DNA of 64,000 bases from Chlorops oryzae. Lineage: Eukaryota > Arthropoda > Insecta > Diptera > Chloropidae. The notes beneath the pieces were generated by a model. That model was given only the letters and a program-made list of their open reading frames with translations, had not been told where the DNA came from and ran no database searches. Location of the stretch: contig CM035806.1 of the NCBI GenBank assembly GCA_020466095.1, positions 37,661,559 to 37,725,558 of the forward strand, given 5' to 3'. The translations under genes and the position numbers were made by a program. This document shows positions 1 through 12,169 of the stretch, in pieces (position 1 is the stretch's first letter; every line of letters begins with the position of its first letter).

Positions 1-1470
1 TTGGTTGCAGTGCCCAAAAATTGACTGCCAAAACACATCGATTCAATGTTCGCAAACGGTCATCGGTTAGTGGAAGAAGTAGCATTCATACCCTGCTCAA
101 TGCTTCTGTAGGCGATTTAAGAGTTCAATAGAAGAATAAAAGTAAAAGAAATGAAAGAAAAAGAAGGACGCCTCTGCAGCACGTTCCTTGTTGCATGTCA
201 CAAGTACAAGCAACAACAAATTGAGCTCATTTTTCAAATATACTCGCTCTTTGTTGGTGTTCAAAAACAGTACACAGACGTTCAATATACTTGTTAGCCA
301 TAGAACTTTGACTTAAAACTCCTGCAGATTAAATCATTAAATTTGTGTCTCCGCTTTCGGGCATTCCAAAGAACGAAAGAAAAATAATGTTTGGTGTCCC
401 CTCAACAGAGCCGAACGCAAAATCTTATGACTTCGATAGCATCTGAAGCTTTTGTAAGAAGAATTGTATGAAGCTATTGAATTACGAGAGCATTTATTAT
501 CAAAAGCCGCTGCGTTGTTCTATGAAAGAAAACTGTAACGTAAAAGCCCACCAAATGCTTGCTCTTTCTTATCAACGACTTATGAACGACCGAGATCGAT
601 CGTTCGATCGTGTTGCCCCGAACACGATCACACAAAAGTCCTGAAATTATGCTCCTCGATTTTCAATTTTCAATTTTCGATTGCGCAAATTCTTCTTCCA
701 CTACGATATTACAATATATATGCATTCTTAAATTATTTTAAATTGTCCAACTTGTTCTGCCTTTATTAATATTCTCTTCATCTTTATCTCTATCTCTCGC
801 TTAAGGATGCTTTTTTGTTTTTTTTTCCACTGTGAAATCCGGTAGGATCTCAAATACGCTCCAAGCATTTTCTATTCTTCCAAACATTTAATGGGGGGAA
901 AAAATCAATAAATACTTTTATTTTTATAGTTATTTGAGTTTTTCCTACTTGCTCGTTGCAAGTAAATATGATCCATAAAAGCCATAAATCGCAAACTACA
1001 TTCAACATGCAACATGTTCTGACTCGCCATGCTTCATCGTGTAGCAAAAGCTTGGAAATAAAAATTCATCGCGCTCAATAAAACAAAAAACGAACTCATA
1101 CGAAAAATGGGAGAAAAGTGGATTAGTCTGACTTGGCAGGCATACTGCAGACAACAGACCGCCTACAACAGTGCGTCGCGAGAATTTACATCCACGTTGA
1201 TTTTCAGTTTATTCGCCTATACTGAGATATGCCGAAAATACTTGCATATTAGGAGCCTTTTCGCTACAGCCTCGTAAAGTGTGAGTGAGACTACTATATT
1301 CACGTTTCTTAATTTCTTCAAAATATGCCAAAAATTTTACATTTTCGGAGTTGATGTCGGTGTTTTATCTAAAAAAAAAAAAAAAATAGCAGCATAAAAA
1401 ATTGATTAGTTTCATTTCTCTGGCGAAGTAAAACCGGAAAGTTGAATGCAACCCTGCTCATTTAATAATC
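1..1470. other. unannotated AT-rich sequence
   Basis: I see no gene, RNA or recognisable mobile element. All open frames are short and use low-complexity codons. There is an A-run near 1371-1386. Confidence 0.5.
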
Positions 1471-1473
1471 TTA

Positions 1474-1806
1474 GGGGCTATTTCCACTACACCGCATTTA
1501 GCATTTGCATCTTTAAAGATGCTAGACCCGTTTCCACTGCGTTTCGCATTTAGCATTTTGTGAAAATTTGAATTTTTGTTCGGAAAAATATTTGAATTCC
1601 TTGAAGTAGACTTTGAAATGTTAAAAATTTGAAGAAAATTTTAATGAAAACTAGACGGTTTTTAGCATTTTTATCGCATTTTCTCAAGATGCTGAAAAAT
1701 GCTGTTTTAAGAACAACAACAATTACATGTAATTCAAAGCCGCATTTTTGAGCATTTTTTAAAAATGCTGAAAAATGCTAAATGCGTCTGTAGTGGAAAC
1801 AGCCCC
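1474..1806. mobile_element. Harbinger/Tourist-like MITE, 333 bp
   Basis: The ends are inverted repeats of about 32 bp. The left end starts GGGGCTATTTCCACTAC and the right end, reverse-complemented, starts GGGGCTGTTTCCACTAC. Both continue into GCATTTAGCAT. A TTA trinucleotide flanks each side (1471-1473 and 1807-1809), which fits the 3-bp TWA duplication of PIF/Harbinger elements. There is no coding capacity. The interior repeats the end word: GCATTTAGCAT-like and AAAATGCTGAAAAATGCT-like strings recur. A relative with the same outer end lies at 44172-44600. The superfamily call rests on the duplication length and end sequence only. Confidence 0.75.
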
Positions 1807-1809
1807 TTA

Positions 1810-3112
1810 TATTACTTGCCAGCTCAGTATAAGCGAAAGTAAAGTATTTTTTTCGAAGAAGTTTACTCACTGCATACCTCTGTATAGGCTCTAAGGCTGA
1901 AAAATATAATTAGGTGCTCTTCAAAAAGAACAGAAAAAGTATACTTAATTGTAAACATGAAGTGTTTTCACATACTAAAAAATCGTAATTGTTTAAGATA
2001 CTTAATTTTCTTACAAAGGAAAAACTTAAAAAGGGAAGGGTGAAAATTAAATTTGTTTTCCACTCTCTGCGTGGAATTCTTGAAGCTTGAAGTATTGTAA
2101 TGCATTAGAGCGACCTCAATGGGGCGATATAAAGGCTATTTTTTGTTAAGAAACCGCGGTAAAAAAGTTGTTTATGGAATTGTGTGAAAAACGTTTGTGA
2201 GTGTTATAAAAGAATAGTGGCACGAAACAGCAAATAAAAATCTATAATAAGCTTCAATATTTTTGCAGCCTACTGTAATCTCCGCAACGATTACCATCTG
2301 ATACAGTCCTAAAACTCAACAAGTTGCCGCAACTTGTTGCTGTTGTGGCTGCTGCTGCTGTCTCTTCGACTTCGATGAACACTGACCGCATATCGGCTTT
2401 TTACAACTGCACTTGCCACTCTTGCCCGCCGTGCACCTCGCCCCTGATCGACCCCAATATGCATCGCTGTTATCTTTTATTTTATTGCTAAGAAGCTCAC
2501 AATATTTTAAACTGAATGCAGCCGATCTATGGGTGTGCTTAGCGCATGGCCATTAAACTTGATTTTAGCTTTTAAAATTGAGTACGGTAAGCGGCATATT
2601 ACCTTTTGCAACAAGGTAAAAAATATTATCGAAAAAAAACCTCCCAAAAGCATTAAGACAACACAAGAGAAATTCAAAAATGCCAATACAACATTCTCCA
2701 GTTGTTCTTGTTACATATGATCGCATACGCGCTGTATTGATGTGACGCACTTTTGCGGGACTAGGCGACGGCGACGGGTTGTTGGTCGGGTGTTCATCGG
2801 GTTTTGCTGTTTTTTCTCACTTTATCGATTGCATGCAGATAACTTGTAAAATCACAATATTCGATTAACGTACGCAGCCAGTAAAAGAACAGCAACAACA
2901 GCATCGGCATCGGCAGCATTATATGATTTTATCCATCTCAATTATTATTTGATTATGATCGTCATCTATTCATGCAAAATTGATAAATAATGTCATGCAG
3001 CATTGATTTCCTGTTAATTAACTGTTAAAGTGTCCTCTTCTGCGAGGCCGGGGAAAAATTCTAATATTGCATGCGTTATAAGTAATATGTACATAAGTAT
3101 GTATGTATACAT
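1810..3112. other. unannotated sequence
   Basis: Nothing recognisable. It holds a short GCTGCTGCTG stretch near 2349-2360 and low-complexity patches only. Confidence 0.4.
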
Positions 3113-3220
3113 GCATGAATGTATGTATGTATGTATGTATGTATGTTTGTATGTATGTATGTATGTATGTATGTATGTATGTATGTATGTATGTATTTAT
3201 GTATGTATGTACAAATGGAT
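3113..3220. repeat. (TATG)n microsatellite
   Basis: About 100 bases of near-perfect ATGT tetranucleotide with a few substitutions. It creates overlapping open frames on both strands (runs of MYVC on plus, IHTY on minus) that are not genes. Confidence 0.95.
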
Positions 3221-6070
3221 GTTTGTTTGTGTGTATGAAAGTAGCACGGAAAACCAATTTGACAGAATCGATGACGTCAGGGTGACCACTTTGTATGTAT
3301 GACATTTGTGTTCAAACTGACAGTGAATTTTTCATCCTAGGGAGATCAATAGCACAAAACTAAGAATTCGAGCAGACTAAAATGTTTTCGATTTCTCTGC
3401 TTTTTTGTTGCCTTTTGTGTTTGTACACAAGCATTTGCTCTCAATGCTCCGAAGCTTGCTCCGCGGGCATAGCTGCTTATAAACCTAGTTATGTCCCGGT
3501 AAAATCACTGACAATATAGCCATGCAGGATATACTTGCCTGCTGGACATATATTACTATATACGTCACTCTCATAGATTTTAGGCGGGACATTTCGCGCC
3601 AGTTAGAAAGAGATGTTACTCGGCAGGCAAAAAAAGAGCGAGAGAGAATCACTTTTGGTGAGTACCTAAGTGAAAAATGCTCATTTTGGTGGGTACCCAA
3701 GACCGTGTTGAAAAGAGCCAAAATGGAAACGGCTCCTGAGTGACATATATAGTTATATATGCTGCTGGATAAGCTGCTATTATTTTTTTGCAGTGTATAT
3801 TCCTATTTATGGCGCGTGTCTATTTAAAAGTCATCCTCCAGCTTTCCAGCTTGCGTGCATATGTGTGTTGAAATTTTGACAGTGACCTCCGTGCGTGGAA
3901 TTAACTGTGAAGACTTTTTACGTCAAATAAAATTTTTTGATTGATATGACGAATGGCTAATGCCTTCGACTGTCGTATCATCCTCCTTGAGGGGGCATTT
4001 CAAGTCAAGGGAAAATTTTTCGGAAAGGCAGTTTGAGTTTTTAATGCTGGCAACGTGCTGCCAAGTCGTTTGCATTGAAATGATTTGCGTGGCAAAGACA
4101 GAAAAATGATTTAAATGATTTACAAGATAGTTGAGTAAAGAATTTATGCAAAAGCTCAATGCTCATGTCATGGCTTCATGTGAATGACAGAAGGTGGGAA
4201 AAACAATTTTCTGTTGTAAGGAAAGCGTATTGGGAAATAATCAATACTTGCTGATGACCTTTTTTAACATTTTTTCATTATACATATATAAATATATTTT
4301 TGTAGATACTTATGTGTACCTTTCTCCAGTGTTTTGAAGATCTTGAACTCTAGACAAATTAAAGTGGCGATTCACGAAATCATCCTTTTTTTTTTTGGGT
4401 AAAATGAAGTCTCCTCCCCATTACAATAATTTTCACCGTGCTTAATGCCACTTGACTTATTCCCCGGCAGCAACATAACTCAAGCAATTAGAAGCCGCTG
4501 ACAGCCAAACACTCCAGGTACCTGTCACTTAATTGCAAAAATCCAAGAGATATGACCATCTCCAGCTGTGACGATTCCTTCTTTCTTCTACAAAAGCAGT
4601 GAGATATTTTCAAGCAAACAGCTGCTCCTTTTCGACCAATTATCCCTGAATAGATTGCATTACTAGAAACATACTTCGTTATTGAAAAAAAAAATAATAA
4701 TAATAAAAAGAAAAACGAGAGAATGAAAAAAAATTCAGTTTTCCATTGCAAGAATTCCGAACTAACTGTCCACGGAATGAAACCAGTTTCATGACACGCT
4801 GCATAGCTATATTTTCCAGTAGCACTAAAACGCTTCAAACGTTCCGTTTGTTCGGTTCAACTAACGATGGCGACGGCGATGGCGATGGCGACATGTCCGC
4901 AATCTCTCGCTTCGCATCTAATTATAATTAATACGTACAGATGTTGCAGTTTTCCATCGGACTAGGCCTAAATGCAGACGACGACATGGGTCGAAAGTAC
5001 ACTCGAGTTCACGCAGGACTTTTAATTACGCCATTTTGCGGCCGGCTGAACTGCAAACGTTCGTTCTAGTCGTCTGTGTCTGTGTCTGCGACTGCGACTG
5101 CGTTTGCATCTGCATCAGCTTCTGCGCATGCGTCTGAGCCTCTGCAGCCTGTTCTATTTTTGTGGCAACTGTCAACGCTTTTTGTATTATGCGGTATTTA
5201 TGTATTTAACAGATCGAACTGGACAATTGAACAGAAGCAAAAGAAGCGGACAGGTACGTTCTTTCTTTCATGCGATTTAGATTCCTTGATTGCACCGATC
5301 GAGCTTGCTACGCTCAGTTGACTCCGATATGTTATTTGAAATTCATGTATTGCAGATCGGTCTTATCTGCCTTGCTTTGCTTTGCTTTGCCTCGGTATGC
5401 TTTTCCTGAGAGTTCAGTACGCCTCATTGTTTATATATGGCGTCTGCTGTGAAATTATTTCTGAATTGCTCTGACTTTTTATTGCAGAACATTGAATAAT
5501 TGACTTTCTTCTGCAGACTTATTAGCTTGTTTATTCGATATTTCAAAGCCATTACGTGTGTGCCTTTTTTCGTTCTCTCCTTGCTCTTCTTTCATTTTCT
5601 CAATTGACAATTGCAGTTCCTGATTGAATATAGTGCTCGTTAGTCTCGTGAACTGTTATTATGATTCCTTGTCATTAAATGTAATGCGTGCACTTTACAT
5701 AACAGTTCAGTTCAGCCTTTTGCTGTCTACTCGTATTTTATATATATATATATATATATTATTTTTTTTTCTTTCGGTCCGTTAACAGTTCTTCGAACGT
5801 AACAGTCAATTAATGTGGTTTTTCTGCAATGGTCATATTGTTTATTTAATGCCAATATTGTTGAATTATTATGATAAATGCTTAATTCGATATGACGTTG
5901 GTGGCCAACGACGATACTGGCACACACACACACACATTAGAAACAGGTTGCTTACAAGCAGATATCGGATATGTGGATGAAAAAAATCTATGAGAAATAT
6001 TTCATTTTCCAATTGAAGTCCTAGCAAAAGTGGACTCAAGTGTGGTAGTAGTAGTATTTATTATTAATAT
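3221..6070. other. unannotated sequence with minor hexamer repeats
   Basis: No gene is supported. Minor features are a GATGGC/GACGGC hexamer run at about 4866-4892, a TCTGTG/ACTGCG run at 5070-5110, and a short (TA)n at about 5738-5758. Confidence 0.4.
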
Positions 6071-6320
6071 ATAGCACACTTATCACTAAACCGGCACAAT
6101 TCAAAAATGTTCCAATCAGTTTTTTCATGTTCGCCCGACATTTTACTGCAGGAAAAAGAACACTTGGAAAATAAACATCGATTTTGATTGATTCTGCAAT
6201 TAATAAGAATAATATAAATTAAGAAAAGAAATTTATTTTACCGGCGTCGAGAGTTGTCGGCTGTTTGCCCGAGAAGTAGCAAAATTTTGAGTTGCGCCGA
6301 TTTAGTGATTACAGTGCGAT
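6071..6320. mobile_element. 250-bp MITE, copy 1
   Basis: The ends are inverted repeats of roughly 37 bp. The left end reads ATAGCACACTTATCACTAAA and the right end, reverse-complemented, reads ATCGCACTGTAATCACTAAA. Both go on into CCGGCACAATTCAAAA-like sequence. A second copy of exactly the same length lies at 55439-55688. The two match along their whole length, including an internal TTTTACTGCAGGA box and a GGCGTCGAGAGTT box. It has no coding capacity. Flanks are AT/TA-rich, so the target duplication (possibly TA) cannot be fixed. Superfamily unassigned. Confidence 0.8.
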
Positions 6321-6903
6321 ATGTACAATATCATATTTTACATTTCAATTAGTTTTGAATTTTGCGCTCTTTAGTTTTCATTGAAATCAAATTTCAGATC
6401 GTTTGCATTTCTCACGCTGCTGTATTGATGTCCGTTCCTGACGTACTGTACATTAAATATCTTGCGACCATATTCTGCCTGATCCTAAAGACCATCATTA
6501 ATTTTTAAGCTTTTGTTCAATGCTGAGCCATTTCAATATATCAAAATTTAATAAAACAGGGTCTTAGATATTGCACTCTATTATGCACCTCATGCACTAA
6601 TTTTGTAACTTTTGGATTCTGTCGATTTCTGTTTGGCTACAGCAAGTACGTACATATATATCACAGTGGAACAGTCGTCAAAATACGGTTTTATTATAGG
6701 GTTATATACCCACTTTTATCGCCGTTATCGTAGCAAGTCTATTTCTTATCCTTCGAAAAAATGCAATTTTTTCGGAAACAATTTTCAATTTTATCGCTTC
6801 AATGTTATCCTTCTGTTTGGCTATACTTTTTAACATACACACTTGGGAGTGAGTGCATGAATCAGTGTTCAGTCAATGTGCCATAGAAAAAATTATTATT
6901 ATA

Positions 6904-7079
6904 CAGTGTACTCTCTCCTTGCGGACACTCCTTTTAAGCGTACACCACTCTTAAGCGGACAATTTTTGGGAATGGTCTGGCGATCCTGCCTCTCAAATAG
7001 TTTCCTCTTAAGCGGACACCTCTATTAAGCGGACATATTTTTCGATCCGGCAGGTGTCCACTTACGAGAGATTACACAG
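6904..7079. mobile_element. pogo/Tigger-like MITE, 176 bp
   Basis: TA dinucleotides flank it at 6902-6903 and 7080-7081. The imperfect ends are CAGTGTACTCTCTCC on the left and CTGTGTAATCTCTCG on the right (reverse complement). The interior repeats TTAAGCGGACA and its relatives. A relative in the opposite orientation lies at 40278-40454 and a more distant one at 34047-34205. TA target sites with CAGT...CTCTC ends are typical of pogo/Tigger-type Tc1-mariner MITEs. The family assignment is inference. Confidence 0.7.
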
Positions 7080-7113
7080 TATTATTATTTTTATTATTAC
7101 TATTATTATTATA

Positions 7114-7149
<36 letters not shown>

Positions 7150-7195
7150 GTTATTATTATTATTATTATTGTTATTGTTATTATTATTATTATGA
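7080..7195. repeat. (TTA)n microsatellite
   Basis: About 110 bases of ATT trinucleotide with a few G interruptions. It begins directly at the TA at the right end of the MITE at 6904-7079. It makes poly-I and poly-N open frames that are not proteins. Confidence 0.95.
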
Positions 7196-10100
7196 AATGG
7201 AAAATTTATCGAAATGGTTATTTTAAAGGACTCCTGGATGAAGAGAGAGCAACAATTGATGTCAGACCGATTTAATGTTTTTCTTGGCGACAAATCAAAG
7301 CCTTCTAGGCACTCTTTGGACAGGACGGCTTAGCAATGCGGACCGGTTGAGGCAATTAAGCCTCCGGACTGAAAACGAACAAACTCTCTCATCAAATACT
7401 TGTGGAGAGTGCAACAACACCTCTTCTTGGATTCGTTTGTAGGTTATTTACCACCGCAGAAAGATAAGAAACCAAAATAGACTTAAACACAACTAAAATA
7501 CAATAATTTATAAAATCGTTTCTCCCATTTAAAATGCCCACATACATATATTAAACTGTAAATATATGTGAATATTATAATGGAAATTTGTAATAAAATT
7601 TTATCAATTATGCACCGTAATAATTGCTCTCTTGAATCGCTCTTCTTAATGCAACTTCATTTTCGGTCCGATCATTATACCGGGAAAAAGGCTTCAAGCG
7701 ATTTGCTTTTAAAATTTCAATTCCGAATTTATTTTAATACATAGGTACATATAAAACAAAGCAATTACCCATGGTTATTTTATCTATATCTAGCCATATT
7801 CAAAAGTCTTAAAATTTTCCAATTAAAATTTCAACTAAACTCGTAGAAAAATGTCATCTCAATGAGATGCAATCGTCATTTCGTTTTCAATTAAACTTCA
7901 GATCGAGATCCGTGATTCGAGATCCTTGCAAATTGAATAACATGAAATTTCCATTAAAAAAAAAAACTCATAAAAATCCTTGCATAATTACGCACAATGA
8001 ACATGAAGAGTCTGCAAAGTAAAACAAGCAATGCTATGGAGAAAAACAAAAACAAACTTGAAAGCAAACTTTAAAAAAAAATTCCACGTTTGTTTACTCT
8101 TGCTATTTCGCGAGCTACTGTCAACAGCGAGAAAGAACTTTTCACAGGCCATTGTCAATAATTATACTGCTGATTGCCATTAGCAATGGTAATGACTTGA
8201 GACTATAAAAGACATCAGCAACAACAAAAACTACAACAGCAAAAGGAAGGACAAAAAGAAAAAATAGAAATGGGAAACCACTTTAAGGAGAGTCAGCAGA
8301 AGATTTTCGGCAAGATTTTGTATGCAATCACAATAATTTTAATAATTTTTTTATGATTTTTTTCTTTCTTTCTTTTTTTTTAATTCTTTTGAGCACAATC
8401 AAGTGGCGGTCGCACAAATGCCTATCTTGTCGCAAAGTCATAAAGCCGATTATCATTCACCAAGCACTTAAGCGTGTTGTCTTGCAACAAGGAGAAAATA
8501 TGTTTAAAAAGAAAAAAGGAAAAAAAAGGAGACAATTTAAAGCTTCCTTGAGTAAGTCGCTTTGTGTCAAGCACATTTATGGTCTCTTAACGAGGCACTA
8601 AAAGATGCTGCATTAAATTCTGCGAAACGTTTGCAACTACTTTTCACCTTTTGGCTTCTGTAAAATGGCATTCTTGGCAAATTTGCATTCTAGTCGCTAA
8701 ATGAAAAGTGCTAATAAGGATTGTAAGACTTCCCCTAACATTGATTAGCGGTAGACGTACATATGTGGGTGTAAATTCTCTCACATAAAAAAGAACAAAA
8801 ACTATGAAAGAAACACCCAATGAACTCTTTGACTAGAGAATAATTATCGAGTTAATATGTAGCTGCTTTCAATTTTTTGTTAATCAATTCAATAAATTTA
8901 CGGATGGAATATTTTCACTCTATACTCTATTTTCGCTTCTTCCTTCTATCGGGTTCGATTTCATCCCAGCTGCGAGTAAGCATTTCATCATTATGATTAG
9001 ATCTCTTCACACTTTTCTTTTAAATGTATTTAGCATTGAAAAACTGTTTCCCCATTTCTTTTCTTTTTGCTTATAATACTAAGTCAAAATATCATTTGGA
9101 TTGACGTGCTTTTAATATTGCACCCGAGAATATAAGGAAGACCACAAACGGTATTTTTATGAGGAAGGTTGACCAAATACAATCAACGCTTTATTTGTCT
9201 CTAATATTTTCAATACACCCTGATCAACCATGTAACTAGTGGCTGCAATCATGAACTCTAAAGTTAAGAAAATTGAATTTGAATTTAAGAGCTTTCGATC
9301 CAAGAAATCTTTCACTGAAATCGGAACGGAACTAACCTTCAACAGCCTTCAAATGACCTCAATATTGATCTCGACGTTGACACAATGAACTGATGACCAC
9401 TCAATGGCGAGATTCAATGTTGAATAAAAAGAAAGAACGAAAGAAACAAAAGTAAAAAAATAAAAAAAAGAGAAAATTTCTTCAATAGCCTCAAAGTCTG
9501 ACAGCACTCTGCAGCGATTGTCTAACACCGCAGCTAACTGTTAAACTCTTTATTATTCAAACGAATTATGTCAAAGAATTTATCAATAATATAACAATCA
9601 GAAAACAGAGTAAAAAACTTCAATAAAGCAAAACAAAACGAAATATTTCGATCAAGTGTGACTTTCGTTGCGATCATCTTTTTTAGATCATCGCACAAAG
9701 TTCGTTGCTTAAGTCTTTCGTTTTGCTCTATGAAGACTTCAAGCGCGTGAGTTTGGCTAACTGTGCTTTTGTTTTGTTTTTTTTTTTTTTTTTTTTTTTG
9801 CTGTTATGCTTCTATTCAACACACGCTTACTCAAAATACATGTCGTCTTTAATGACGTATTTTCGGATTTCAATCAAAGAAAAGCGATGGCTTTCATGCC
9901 GCAACGAAGGAACAGTTACTTTCAACAATAAAAATAAATTTTCCATAATTTTCCCATAAAAAACACTAAAAATAATGCTGCTTATCGAGTCGGGACTTAG
10001 TGGTGGGCAATATATTTGAAAACCTTTCGGAATTCTCGATAGTTCAAGTGGCTGTGGGTGTGAGTTTCCAATAAAAATCAGTTTAAATGCGAATCGAAAT

Positions 10101-11228
10101 TATCGTCTGCAAAGATTGTGGGCAGAATCGACTGAATTAGAACTCCCACTTCGTTGGCAGCTTTTGTTATTTCCAAATTTTATGATCGTTGAACCTTTTA
10201 TTTACTGCATTTATATTGCCGACACCATTAATTAGCACTCTCAATTTAAAAAAAACTTACATATGTATGTATATCTCCCCTCATAACCTCATTAAATATA
10301 TCAAGAGGACAAAACAATCAAAATCAAAGCAAAAAGTTTTAATTAAAAAAAAAAAAAATTGAGTATGTGTTTTAAATAATTAAGAATCAAACAAGTAACA
10401 GGTGAAAAAAGTGAGAGAAAAAATGAAAAGCATACGAGGATGTAGTTAAGTTATTAAGCTGAACGACAAATGTGTCAACCTGCTATCCAATAGTGGCTGT
10501 GTCCGCGTCCGCCTGCCTGTCTGTCTCATGTCGCTTCATTCTGTCTGTTGCCTCAGCTGAGCTCGCATACCAGTTGACCACATAATTTCTGTTTCTGACA
10601 TTCTTAACGTCTGTCTAACTACCTAATTGTTTGGCATTTATGTTTTTATGACATTTACTGCTTCTCTTCGTGGCACATTATTCACTGGCGTTTGGTGTCA
10701 CTGTAACGTGCTAACGGTTCAACTACACTCGAACATATTTCACGCCGGATTTCGTTGAGCCATTTCACATGTTGACACCAGAAATCGGTCGGTATCAAGA
10801 ACAAAGAAGCAGGTAAACGCTACTGTCAGCTTCGGCACTAACACTTTTAGCAATGGCTTTTAAGTTTTTCTTTTAATATGCTTGCTTTCGAATAAATAGA
10901 TCTCCGTTGCTGGATACTGAAAGCTTGTGGAGTTGTTTGTTTCTTTTTTTTATAATTTTTTATTTTAATACCAGTGGAAGAATCAAACAAAAATAAGTTT
11001 AAGTACCTACGGATGTGTCTAAGAGCTAGATTAACTAAAAGAAATACTGTTTTTTTTTTTAAGTATATCTTTTCTTTCTTTTTTATATATTTCTATTTTT
11101 ATTTTTTGCATTATTTTGCTAGGAAGAAGGAAGGCGATGAGTTTCTCTGCTATTGATTTGTAATAATTTCTGAACTTCATTTAGTTTTTCGCATAAAATC
11201 GAATTCATGACTTATACATCCTTAGGTC
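7196..11228. other. unannotated AT-rich sequence
   Basis: About 4 kb with no gene, RNA or recognisable transposon. There are long T and A runs (for example 9778-9799). Open frames are short and phenylalanine- or lysine-rich from homopolymers. Confidence 0.45.
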
Positions 11229-11440
11229 CGGTTAGGTTAGTGTGGCTGCCACCCAAGGGTGACACACTCAGGCACCAAATGGGACCGTTGTGATAACCCA
11301 CGCACAATGGGAAAGCAAAGAGAAATTGAAACTGAAAAAACGACACGAACATTCACGACCTCAGCTTGGAGTCGAACCAAGGGCCTCACGCATCGTAGAT
11401 TGGCATCGCAGCCAACTACGGCACAGAGGCCAACTAGCTA
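11229..11440 (-). mobile_element. tRNA-derived SINE
   Basis: On the minus strand a tRNA-like head lies at about 11440-11365. It has an A-box-like TGTGCCGTAGTTGG and a B box GGTTCGACTCC. A body follows, ending GTGGCAGCCACACTAACC-TAACC near 11229. The same tail (CACAA-GG-CC, then GTGGCAGCCAC, then AACCTA) closes the SINE at 45884-46130, so the two share a 3' family end. RNA polymerase III would drive transcription from the internal boxes. No clear target duplication was found. It is not a functional tRNA: the head does not fold as an intact cloverleaf by eye. Confidence 0.7.
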
Positions 11441-12119
11441 CATACGCCTTTTCAAGCAAATCTTTTATTAAGACTATCGGGCATGTGATTGTTTTCCCTT
11501 ACCCGGGCATAGATAATTCAATTCCCAAATTGATGTCATTTATTTCCCATATACTCGTATGTTTTCCGATTCACCTACCTTATTTGATCCGAATCCGTAG
11601 GTCAAGCGTTTGAAGCATCAGAGTTATAAGCTTCTTTCAATCAATTTATTGCAGACCTGCAAAAAACGAAGAAGAATCAAATTTATACTTCAATTATTTT
11701 TTTTTTTTTCATACTCTCTCATACGAGAACCTTTATTTTTTTTTTTTTTTTTTTTTTGTAAAGGCTATTCTATGCACCTGAAGCAGTGACGCCATTTCAA
11801 AGAAGTACTTCGAGTACTCACTTCACGCTACTCAAAAGCACTGCAATGCAACATTCTTAAGTGCACAGCGATTAAGTTGTCAGTGGGCAAACATTTCAAA
11901 CTTGAAGATAACTTGTTAGGTCTGAAGTCAGTTGGATAATTGTCTGATGCCTCATAACTGATAGCTTCTTATGTGGTTAACAAGAAGTTAGGAGCCTACT
12001 CATCAGTAAGTTCACACCTACACTTTATTTAGCATTGTGCCGAGTTTTTTATTTTTGTTTTCTTCTCTTTTGTTTTTTGCATTTCCTTGTGAGAATTTTT
12101 TAAGTTCGAGTTCACAACA

Positions 12120-12169
<50 letters not shown>

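Noticed and set aside
1212..1330. Similarity to 57718-57825 (CTTGCATATTAGG, TTCGCTAC, AGTGAGA)
   Set aside because: Only short shared words in a loose order. It could be chance or a very old repeat.
3018..3305. Open frames on both strands rich in tyrosine, methionine, valine and cysteine or in isoleucine, histidine and threonine
   Set aside because: They are translations of the (TATG)n microsatellite.
7054..7293. Poly-isoleucine and poly-asparagine open frames
   Set aside because: They arise from the (TTA)n repeat.
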